Below the pieces are notes generated by a model. It searched no databases. It worked only from the letters and a program-made list of their open reading frames with translations, and was not told the DNA's origin. Position numbers and translations under genes: made by a program. From Azolla caroliniana (Eukaryota; Polypodiophyta), in assembly GCA_043228905.1 (NCBI GenBank), contig JBHGNT010000003.1:15872001-15936000 (forward strand): DNA of 64,000 nucleotides. The letters run 5' to 3'. How positions within the stretch are numbered: position 1 is the stretch's first letter; each line of letters starts with the position of its first letter. This document shows, piece after piece, positions 48,480 through 57,786 of the stretch.

Positions 48480-49460
48480 AGTCTTTTCTAATTAGCTAAG
48501 CCGTAAAAAGTATGGAAACTATTTTGCTGCTATCGTTGTAGCTAATTAGCTACTACCATAGTTGATTAAAGCAGCTAATAGCTATCCTATTAGTTAATTA
48601 GCTACTGCCATAGTTTACTACAGTAGTTAATTAGCTAAGTGGCAGCTAGTTAGCTACTAGCTAATTAGCTATCCTACTGGCAACTAATTAGCTAATGCCA
48701 GCTAGTTAGCTACTAGCTAATTAGCTAGCACCATAGTTGTGTAAAGTAGCTAATTAGCTATCCTACTAGCTAATTAGCTATGGTACTAGCTAATTAGCTA
48801 GTACTATAGTTGTGTAAAAAAGCTAATTAGCTATCCTACTAGCTAATTACCTATTGGCAACTAATTAGCTATCCTACTAGCTAATTAGCTACTGCCATAG
48901 TTGTGTAAAGTAGCTAATAAGCTATCCTAGTAGCTAGTTAGCTATTGGCAGCTAATTAGCTATCCTAGTAGCTAATAAGCTATCCTACCTACTACATAGT
49001 TGAGAAAGTAGCTAATTAGCTATCATTGTAGCTAATTAGCTATCCTAGCTACTACCATAGTTAGTAAAGTAGCTGATTAGCTATCCTGGCTACTACCATA
49101 GTTGAGTAAAGTAGCTAATTAGCTATCCTAGCTACTACCATAGTTGAGTAAAGTGGCTAATCAGCTACCATAGTAGCTAATTAGCTATCCTAGCTACTAC
49201 CATAGTTGAGTAAAGTAGCTAATCAGCTACCATAGTAGCTGATTAGCTATCCTAGCTACTACCATAGTTGAGTAGAGTAGCTAATTAGCTACCATAGTAG
49301 CTATTAGCTATCCTAGCTACTACCATAGTTGAGTAAAGTAGCTAATTAGCTATCGTACTAGCTAATTAGCTATCCTAATTAGCTATCGTACTAGCTAATT
49401 AGCTATCCTAGCTTCTACCATAGTTTAGTAAAGTAGCTAATTAGCTATCCTAAATAACTG
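48480..49460. repeat. Palindromic TAGCTAATTAGCTA array 1
   Basis: About 1 kb of units built on AGTAGCTAATTAGCTATCCTA, with higher-order units including ACTACCATAGTTGAGTAAAG of roughly 65-70 bp. The core TAGCTAATTAGCTA is its own reverse complement, so transcripts or single strands would form many hairpins. It lies between T2 genes 1 and 2. Confidence 0.9.
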
Positions 49461-49499
49461 CCATGTTATTGTAGAATCTTGTGGATTAAGGACGACACA

Positions 49500-51236
49500 T
49501 GATGTGTCTGGTGCTGATGACGCTGCAACAGATGAGGATACTGCTGCCAACGTGGCTGAAAGTAAGAGTCCTGCTATCACATCTCCTTTAGATCAGCTCC
49601 ACCCTATTCTTTTGGAACAGTGTACTGAATTAGGCAACGATGTGAAATGCCATGAAATAGTGGAAACAACATGTAAAACTGAGGTTCAAAACAACAATGT
49701 TTATGAACACTTGATGCAGCATTTCTTCGAATCTCAAGACCTTGATTCCACCCCACCGAGCCCAACTACTGAAAATGTCCAAACAGATCCCTCTGTACTT
49801 GAAAAGCTAGTTCAAGAAACGGCTGATGTGCAATTAGCTGCTGAGGCGATGGGAAGGTTGTCGGAGGAGGACACACTTGCGCATTGGGTGAAAGAAGCAA
49901 GGCTAAATGGGGAACCGACCCGAAAAAGGCTGAAGAAGGGGCCACGATCGGGAACTAGACCAGTTACTCGGTCAAGGGGCCCAGACATAGTGGAGCGAAA
50001 TACTGTTTAGTTGGATATGATTGTTATCTTAGGGATTTTGCTAGGGTTTTATGAAGTTTTACTATCCTGTTGGACAAGTAAAACCTCAGATTGGTTGTTG
50101 CTTGATCCACATTATGTAATGGAACTCTATGATGTTTTTCCAAGATAATTTGAAGAGTGTTGTTCTATGACTGAAACTCTTTGATGTTCAGGATGTTGTT
50201 TTGTGAGACTGCTAGTTACTTTGTGAGTGTTAATATGTTGGTGTTTTCTGATATTGCAGAGTCTAAAGGGTTTGATTCTATTGTTCGTAAGGCCAATGGC
50301 AGTGTGGATACTGTTGATGTTGCGGCATGTTTAAAGGGCCCCATCTTGAAAGTAGATGTAGCAACTGACACAAGTGATCTGGTCACACAAGTTGATCAAG
50401 CATGTTGCACGGATGACTTGGTGTTGCAGGTAGATGCAACATGTGATACCAGTGGACTGATATCGAGCAGATCAGTAGCTACATGCATCGAGGTAATCCA
50501 AGGATTGATAACTAAGTCGACAAAACAAGAGCACCAGAATGTGAAGCCAGGACCAACACAGTCGACTAGGGGTTTGAAGAGGAAAAGGACGCCAGTTGTG
50601 TTGGCCGAACCTGAGCTGATTGAGATTGATCGTATCCTACCAGAAAATGGTGTAACAGCGGCTCAGTTTCAGGAATGGAAGCCTAAACCACTAGAAGTCG
50701 AAAGAAGAGCCTTGATCTTGGAGCTTGATAAAGTCTTGATGAGTGTGAGATATATGCAGCCAAGGAGGGACGCGAATCAGTTTCTAGAGTGGGTTGTGCA
50801 ATACTTTGATTTGTTTATTTGGAGTGAAAAACCAAAATCAGATGTGTGGAAGTGTTTAGCAAGATTCTTCCCAAAATGGCGAAGTCGTTTTAAAGGTCAA
50901 TGAGCACGAGAAAATTGTGAGCAAATGGAAGCTGCAAGATTCAAGAGACTTTCTGATTTTTGGGCTACTTGGCCTGAATATAATGCCAACAATACATTGA
51001 TTTTGGATACAGAACATTTCCGGCACTACTTCAATATTCAGAGATGCTGTCTCATTCTACCCGAGGAAATGCCTGAACAGTACCTGGTGCAAACAGTGAG
51101 CTGCCAACTAGGTGCATGGTTGTGGACTCCATACTGAGCTCGATATGCGGATAATATATGTAGACTCGTTCCACTGACTAGCAAGAGCTTAGCTGTTTAT
51201 AGGAGATTTGTAGACATTTCCAATGGTAATTTATAA
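49500..51236 (+). pseudogene. T2 gene 2: FCP1/NIF-like HAD domain protein
   Basis: Exon 49480-50010 is acidic, ending in a basic stretch (TRKRLKKGPRSGTRPVTRSRG) that may be a nuclear signal. After an intron ending near 50261, one frame runs to the stop at 51236 with TGA at 50901 and 51135. The C-terminal half resembles FCP1/SCP-type CTD phosphatases: RALILELDKVLMSVRYM (50707-50757), FLEWVVQYFDLFIWSEKPKSD, then after a spacer NTLILDTEHFRHYF and CCLILPEEMPEQY. The signature DxDx(T/V) reads ELDKV: the nucleophile Asp is Glu, so phosphatase activity is doubtful. Start and exon joins are uncertain. Why a transposon would carry it is unknown. Confidence 0.62.
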
Positions 51237-51584
51237 ATATGTAAAGAGATGACATTATTCAATGAAGAATTTAATTACTTGTTCCCACTGTACTTATCTA
51301 CTGTGTAATTTGAGGAATATGTTGCAGATTGTTGATTTCATGCTATTGATGACTATTTAGCTATTGACAGCTAATTAGCTGCATTTGTACAACTAATTAG
51401 CTACTGATGACTATTTCGCTATAACTTATAACTTAAAACTTAACAAAAAAGACATGATTTAATTGAGAAAGAAGCACAGAAAGCAGACTGTATACAAGAA
51501 ATTGATTCTCAAACAAATTTATTTAACTGTTTTCGCGAAATACATGTTTGTTTTACAAGAGAACATGGTAAGTGCTACTTGTAG

Positions 51585-54500
51585 CTACAAATTCCATGGC
51601 ATACTATTGTAAATACATTCATACACATTAGCACCAACAGTGTATAAACCTGAGCAACTATTGTATTCTGACATTAGGACGTTGATGCACCTGACCAAAT
51701 GAGAGTACATGTACACCACTGGTTTGTCTTCTAACAGCCTGTACATATATTCGTAGTCATCTAGTTTTGCATAAAAAATGCCTTCGATGTAGAATGTCCC
51801 GGCAGATACAAAATTTCCCCATGCATCTACAATATTCTGCCTTGCACATTGTTTACTAACCGTGCACTTCAATATATAGAAATCAACACCCTCTGAATTG
51901 CCTTCTTCAGCATTTACACCTATTTCTCCATCAACTGCTTCCTTATCATTCAAAGTGTGATACTCCCAATTCTGAATGTATGCTTTGTTTAGACAATATC
52001 TTCAATTTCCCTGCACACAATGGAAGCAAAAACAAGTCAATTCTCTAACTGCAATACAATGACCATCCAACCTGGAATAACCGTGAACCAACATGCAAAG
52101 ATCACAATTCGGGAATTCCTTGGCACTCCCAGGTCTTCTCCCTATTTACTTGATCTATCTTCACTTCCCAAAATTCACGTTTGATATCTCGGACTTGCGA
52201 GGAATAAACACTTGTTGCACTCATTGACATATTTGTTCTTAAAAATTCAACTACATGTGATGCACAATTCATGTGCACACCATCTGTCTTTAGTTGTTCA
52301 TGGGTAAGTGCCCGCTTTATAACAGCCCCTGCACCATCATGTTCACCTTTACCATGGCCAGACCCAAAAAAATTCCATCTCATCTCCAAACCTGTTATAG
52401 CAGGATACCTCCCCACAAAATAAAATGGACGTCGAGCCTTGAATTGTGACGCAGCTCCGTCAGACTAGACCCAATGTTGAGTAAGCTCCAAACGTTGAGC
52501 TAATAACCACTGCCAATGTAACTTAAAACAGTGTTGGACGAACAAGGTATCATGCTTCTTATCGTCGGAAATAAAGAAATGAATTACTTTTTTAACATCA
52601 CCTGAAACTCGAAAATATGTTATGTGCACAAAAATGGTTACCTGAACTGAACACCAATGCATAGATTGAATTTCATTCTGCTGCTTGAAAGTATAATTCT
52701 CTGCAAAATATACTACTGAGACTACTACATCATTTGGGAAATCAAATATGCAAGTCTTAAACTGATGGGCCTGCCATGAATAAATGTTGTGTTTAATGAA
52801 CTTTCCTAGAGATACTACAAACAAAGACACCAAATCCCTTGGTTTAAGCATCTTCCGAACTAGATCCTTTCTTTTACACACCTTTCCTTCGAAATTGGTG
52901 TTCACTGACTCAAAGAACTTCACAGAGATCAATATTTCACTACTCAATTAATTTGGAAACCACCTAAATCTAGTAGGGCCACAATCTTGACATAAACCCA
53001 TACACATTTATGAATATGGAAGATAACATCAGTTTCTCTCGGACACAATATTGAATCTAATAAATAACTCATGGAAGAGATAACGTGCTCAGATGATTTA
53101 CACTCCTCTTGCGGGCTTGATCGACAGATTGGGCACCCACATGTGCAAACTGTATTAGTTAGGGATGCGCTATGGTGACGTAGTAGATTACCAGAGTCCT
53201 TCAAAAAACCCATCTGTACATGGTAAATGCAACAACATGTGTATCGATCCTTTAAGCGTCTCACAAAGTGTGGCTTAAGAGACTCGAATGTTCGTAGTTG
53301 AACTTTGATAGTTGGATGCATTCGTTTGAACCTAATAAATAAATCAACCTGCGTAATAAAGGGGAATTAGTTATTCTCGTAACTAGCTAACTATCCTAGT
53401 AGCTAATTAGCTATTCTAGTAGCTAATTAGCTATTCTAGTAGCTTATTAGCTATTCTAGTAGCTTATTAGCTATCATGGTAGCTAATTAGCTCTCATGGT
53501 AGCTAATTAGCTATCCTAGTAGCTGGTCTAGTAGCTAATTAGCTATCATGGTGGCTAATTAGTTGTCTTAGTAGCTAATTAGCTATCATGGTAGCTAATT
53601 AGCTGGTCTAGTAGCTAATTAGCTGGTCTAGTAGCTAATTAGCTATCACGGTGGCTAATTAGCTGTCCTAGTAAGCTAATTAGCTATCATGGTAGCTAAT
53701 TAGCTTTCCTAGTAGCTAATTAGCTGGTAATAACGAAATAGCTAACTAGCTAGCATGATAGCTAACTAGCTACCAGGACAACTAATTATCTGGTAGTACC
53801 TAAATTAGCTATCATGGTAGTAGCTATTGAGAGTAGCTAGTTACCTATGTAGTAGTTATCCTAGTAGCTAACTGAGGTAAATGTAACTGATAAGCTAATT
53901 AGCTTTTCTGCTAACTGAGCTAATTAACTTTTCGTGTAGAGTCAAAACAAATGTTGAGATAAATGTAAATACCTGAGGTACATCAAGAAGATGAATGGGA
54001 TGCTCCTCGTATTGATTTCTTCCAACACGTTTCCTGCATAAATCCTTTTTATTGGGTGAAACCCTACTCTCATTAGTCCAAAACTTTGTGATTACATCCT
54101 TGATTTCAAATGTTATGGGTGTCATTGGCTTACATCTTGTAGTTAGCTTTAGTAGACTAGTTCCTTCACCCGAGGAAATTATACGGTTCATTGTATTGTA
54201 CACTATTTTTCTACTAACACCAATTACCTTAGATAGCTCACTGATGTTTATATCGTCAACATCACTATTAAGTAACATCATTAGACTAGACCTTTTTAAG
54301 ACAAGATCATCTTCTAACCTGCTCATGGATACAAAACTATTACGAAGATTATTTACTAAAATAGATGATATGTTTGCATTAAGACCATCACAATCAACTA
54401 AGTCCTTTATCGATGGATCATTACATATTCCATAAAGTACTACCTTCTTTTCTTCATTACTGATGTGCTTGGTTTGAACATTGAAATAGTCTACAACCTT

Positions 54501-54723
54501 TCTCTCTACGATGGTAGTCGCATTACTTACATTCTTAGCTAAACTATCCTTACCTTTACTGAGTGTGGCTTTCGTATCCTTCAACAATTGACGATCTTTC
54601 CTTTTTTTTTTCTACCCAATAGTTTTGTATGGCTTGTTGTGTCCTGATAGCATCATCCCTATCCTTATGATCATTGAGGGGTAATTCTAAATACCCTTCT
54701 TCCCCTTCCATTTGGCTGGACAT
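51585..54723 (-). pseudogene. T2 transposase (SDG...HGKG family, DDE-like), decayed
   Basis: It starts at ATG 54723 (MSSQMEGEEGYLEL). Exon 1 ends at 53973 after a helix-turn-helix-like stretch (ISELSKVIGVSRKIVYNTMNRI) and LLDVPQ. A GT-AG intron (53351-53972) holds palindrome array 2. Exon 2 continues VDLFIRFKRMHP and a Cys-rich segment (RYTCCCIYHV, CTCGCPIC). The core has VVYFAENYTFKQQNEIQSMHW near 52710, FISDDKKHDTLFVQHCF near 52550, SDGAASQFK at 52464-52438 and FFGSGHGKGEHDGAGAVIKR at 52385-52320. Homologues I recall have VDFSEN, so the first acidic residue is now Tyr. The C-terminal exon (51953-51585) contains VVYMYSHLVRC. A TAG just before SDG, a frameshift at a 10-A run (54602-54611) and a break near 52944 inactivate it. 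Confidence 0.8.
53375..53930. repeat. Palindromic TAGCTAATTAGCTA array 2
   Basis: About 555 bp of units such as AGTAGCTAATTAGCTATCATGG and GGTCTAGTAGCTAATTAGCT, sitting inside the first transposase intron. It has the same palindromic core as array 1 but different linker bases, so the arrays expanded independently. Confidence 0.9.
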
Positions 54724-54889
54724 GTTAAAACCCTAAATTTCCAGAAAAAAAAACAAGTATTTAAGATGGCTATGGGCAACAACAATACACAAAAATATTC
54801 CACAATACACAAGATTAGACACAACAATACACAAGATAATCAATAGACAGAAAAGTTATTGCAATCCAAGTCCGAACAATAGAGGAGTA

Positions 54890-55708
54890 CACTCCGTTGG
54901 ATCGAACAGTCGAGGAGGCGATCCAGGACCGACCAATGGCGACAACTAAGTGTAGAATGTTGCCGTTGGATGAGTGAACTCCGTCAAATCGAAATGTGGA
55001 AGCAATCCAGGACTGGACAGTAGCGGCAACTGAGTGTAGAATGATGGCACTGGAGGAGAGAACCCCATCAGATTGAATAGTTACTGATGATGCTTGGAAC
55101 GCACAGAGAAGGCACTTGAGAGTAGAGTGGCACAGAGAAGAGAACCCCGTCAGATTGAATAGTTACCGATGATGCTTGGAACGCACAGTAGCGGCTCTTG
55201 AGTGTAGAGTGGCACAGAGAAGAGAACCCCGTCAGATTGAACGACTCTTTGATGATGCTTGGAACGCACAGTAGCGGCCCCTAAGTGTAGAGTGGCACAG
55301 AGAAGGGAAGCCCGTCAGATTGAACAGCTCTTTGATGATGCTTGGAACGCATAGTAGCGGCCCGAGTGTAGAGTGGCACAAAGAAGAGAACCCCGTCAGA
55401 TTGAACAACTCTTTGATGATGCTTGGAACGCACAGTAGCGGCCCCTGAGTGTAGAGTGGCACAGAGAAGGGAAGCCCGTCAGATTGAACAGCTCTTTGAT
55501 GATGCTTGGAACGCACAGTAGCGGCCCCTGAGTGTAGAGTGGCACAAAGAAGAGAACCCCGTCAGATTGAACAACTCTTTGATGATGCTTGGAACGCACA
55601 GTAGCGGCCCCTGAGTGTAGAGTGGCACAAAGAAGAGAACCCCGTCAGATTGAACAACTCTTTGATGATGCTTGGAACGCATAGTAGCGGCCCCTGAGTG
55701 TAGAGTGG
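54890..55708. repeat. 82-83-bp minisatellite
   Basis: Eight close copies (phase word GTCAGATTGAA at about 55067, 55149, 55231, 55313, 55396, 55479, 55562 and 55645) of an 82-83-bp unit containing TTTGATGATGCTTGGAACGC and AGTGTAGAGTGGCAC, preceded by two or more diverged copies from about 54890. It lies upstream of the transposase start, between it and the right TIR. ORFs across it are an artefact of the repeat. Confidence 0.92.
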
Positions 55709-56050
55709 TGGCAGGTGGACTCGATAGGGTTTAGCAATAGTGGTAGCAACTAACCCACAATACTCAACTAGAGATGGCCTACGTGATGTGGCAAAGGATC
55801 ATGCATAATGGACCTAGGAATTCGATATATAATTTATGGTACACATTTATGGTGCACATATGAATTTATGTTGCACGTTTATGTTGCACATTTATGGCAC
55901 TCATTTACATATGTAATTAAAACACTCTAGTATTTTCAATGGTAGTTTTTTGCATAGTTAATTTATTAATGATGGCTTTTTACTAAAATGACTATTTATC
56001 AATGGTAGCTTTTTGCATAGCTAATTAGCTATGCCAAGGACATAGCTAAT

Positions 56051-56075
56051 TGTTTCCACTCGCATGCTTTCACCC
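56051..56075 (-). repeat. T2 right terminal inverted repeat
   Basis: Reverse complement begins GGGTGAAAGCATGCGAG. It is immediately followed by the AAAT duplication and the rest of the Copia B 3' LTR. Just inside lie two TAGCTAATT palindrome copies (56020-56050). Confidence 0.95.
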
Positions 56076-56490
56076 AAATATGTTTCTAGAGTGCCTTTCA
56101 TGGCCATATTTGTAAATAGTCCTAAAGTCATATAAGTATAAATATGACTTAGGGCAATCACTTATGCATATGCGTATGTGTAGAGATATTGTTGTATAGA
56201 CATAGAGAGGGCTTGAGAAAGAGAGAGCGTGAGATACAAAACGTTTTTCTGTTGTACCACTAGTTGGCAAAGACATAGGGCTCGAGGTCGTTGCCTCCGA
56301 GTCTCGCATTGTATCCTCTTCTTATAGTGATAGTTCGAGTCTGTAGGCTCCCGTGGTTTTTCCTTACTAGGGTTTTTCCATGTAAATATCCTCTGTCATC
56401 TCTTCTATGTAAGTGTATTAACCTACATTTCTGTTTTGTTCTTCCATTGAGTGTTTAAGACTCGGATGTGGCCGAGTGGTATTCTATACA

Positions 56491-57259
56491 TGATGAATGT
56501 GGCTGCAGATCGTGAACCGGAGAGCTTTGCTGAAGTCACTAAAGATCCGCGATGGGTTGAAGCGATGAACGAGGAGATGCATGCCCTCAACAACAGTGAG
56601 ACATGGGATCTCGTCCCTCACTCACCTCACAGGAAGGCAATTGGATACAGATGGATTTACAAGGTGTAGTATAATGCAGATGGCTTTGTCAATTGCTAAA
56701 AACCTCGACTCGTAGAAAAGGCTACGCACAAACACATGGAGTTGACTATGAAGAAACATTTGCCGTGGTGGCAAAGATGACAACTATGCGGACCATGATA
56801 GCGCTTGTAGCGGCAAAAGGTTGGCACCTCCATCAAATGGACGTCAAGAACGCCCTTCTTCAAGGTTAATTAGAAGAGGAGCTGCACATGGTACCACCAC
56901 TAGGCTTCGAATCCAACATCCATTCGAATGCAGTTTGCCGGGTTAAGAAATCTCTCTAGGGCCTTAAGCAAGCACCACGTGCTTGGCACTCTAACATAAC
57001 ACAATATCTTCATTGAATCGGCTTTACAGTGTCGAAATCCGATAACTCCCTCTACATCTGAAGCCATTCTAGAAGCCTGGTTGTCATCATCCTATATGTG
57101 GATGATCTGGTGATCTGAGGGGAAAATCTAGTCGACATCAACAAGGTCAGGTGCCTCCTCTTTAGCAAATTCGAGATGACAGACATGAAGGAGCTCCATT
57201 ACTTCCTTGGCATCGAGGTAATTTAGACTCCAACTAACATTATTATATATCAACAACAT
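56491..57259 (+). pseudogene. Copia A reverse transcriptase, N-terminal two thirds
   Basis: It starts directly after the Copia B target duplication with EPESFAEVTKDPRWVEAMNEE, the classic Copia RT entry. IGYRWIYKV, then in other frames a [11 protein letters not shown]-type block near 56738, [14 protein letters not shown] near 56825, and ILYVDDLVI near 57093 (catalytic YVDD intact) follow. KELHYFLGIEV near 57190 precedes the Copia C insertion at 57260. TAG/TGA stops and frameshifts are present. Confidence 0.85.
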
Positions 57260-57674
57260 TGTTGAGTGACAAGCTCAACGTTCGTGCGTAACCCAGAACG
57301 TAGACTGGGTGCGTAAAACATTACGCATAACGTAAGCCGTAACGGTGCGAACACCGCAAGGCCGTTAGAAAGATATTCCTCGAAAGGAATAATTTTGGGA
57401 GTGAGTGTAGTGGCTCATTTATGAGCTTCAAGTACTGTCAGTACTTGTGTCAGCCCGATTGTTAGGGCTTGTATAAAAGGTGCTCACTGAGCATGGTGTA
57501 TGTACTCAGAGAGTCACTATTTTGAATTCGAGTTTTCTATTGTCTGCTCTCTCTCTCTGTCTCTCTCTCTCCATCTCCATCTCTGCGTTTTCTGTGTTTT
57601 ACAAAACTATCTTATTCCTCCGAACTGTGTACTCTGTGTTTCACATGCGCTTCCGCACACACTATTCTTTTACA
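57260..57674 (+). repeat. 5' LTR of Copia C (415 bp)
   Basis: TGTTGAGTGAC...CTTTTACA. A TATA box TATAAAAGG lies near 57473 and a CT-rich leader at 57547-57570. The first 100 bp contain several inverted GTAACG/CGTTAC-type words. Confidence 0.85.
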
Positions 57675-57689
57675 TGGTATCAGAGCGCG
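57675..57689 (+). other. Primer-binding site, initiator Met-tRNA type
   Basis: TGGTATCAGAGCGCG directly follows the LTR terminal CA. TGGTATCAGAGC is the standard plant Copia primer-binding site complementary to the 3' end of initiator methionine tRNA. Confidence 0.9.
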
Positions 57690-57786
57690 AGGGTTGAAGT
57701 CCTTTGCAGCCGACAAGAAAATCTTGCGACAAAATAGAGTTGAAGTTGTTCTTCGTATTTTGTTCGGAAAAGAAAAAGACAGCAAT

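Larger units (their letters stand above)
45991..56075. mobile_element. T2: 10,085-bp DNA transposon with 25-bp TIRs and AAAT TSD
   Basis: Left end GGGTAAAAGCATGCGAGTGG, right end (complement) GGGTGAAAGCATGCGAGTGG; the TIRs run 25 bp with one mismatch. AAAT stands at 45987-45990 and 56076-56079, while the uninterrupted Copia B 5' LTR has it once. T2 holds a RING-like gene and an HAD-like gene on the plus strand, a transposase on the minus strand converging on them, two internal arrays and subterminal copies of the palindrome TAGCTAATTAGCTA, and an 83-bp minisatellite near the right end. A 4-bp TSD and a GRG-type terminus would fit the Sola group, but superfamily assignment needs a search. Confidence 0.92.
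33984..56490 (+). mobile_element. Copia B, complete outer structure, TSD TGATG, containing G1 and T2
   Basis: The 5' LTR starts TGTTGGGAATTCGG at 33984. The 3' LTR ends TATTCTATACA at 56490. TGATG flanks both sides (33979-33983 and 56491-56495), and Copia A protein homology is continuous across the site. Internal parts: gag-pol 34590-36750, Gypsy G1 36757-44680, RT/RNase H 44694-45760, polypurine tract AAGGGGGAG at 45839-45848, and a 3' LTR split by T2. Without G1 and T2 it is about 4.5 kb, with about 0.75 kb of RT missing at the G1 junction. Confidence 0.93.
29973..57259 (+). mobile_element. Copia A (interrupted by HSE-LTR, Copia B and Copia C)
   Basis: Ty1/Copia element in four visible pieces: presumed 5' LTR (29973-30771), gag (30880-31740), integrase (32811-33983) and reverse transcriptase (56491-57259). 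Protein homology runs on directly from 33983 to 56491 once Copia B is removed, proving nesting. It resumes nowhere in the window after Copia C begins at 57260, so the RNase H and 3' LTR lie outside. Gag resembles that of Copia C (the WENL+KIFAA and TARKLQL blocks), so the two are related families. Confidence 0.85.

Noticed and set aside
48480-53930. CRISPR-like array or centromeric satellite for the TAGCTAATTAGCTA repeats
   Set aside because: No unique spacers, a eukaryotic context, and confinement to a transposon with exact ends.
55232-55682. Overlapping minus-strand ORFs encoding repeated SKHHQR/LCVPS peptides
   Set aside because: They are read-through of the 82-83-bp minisatellite; no other support for a protein.
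45991-56075. T2 as a Helitron or LTR element
   Set aside because: It has TIRs and a 4-bp TSD and no Rep/helicase, RT or LTR.
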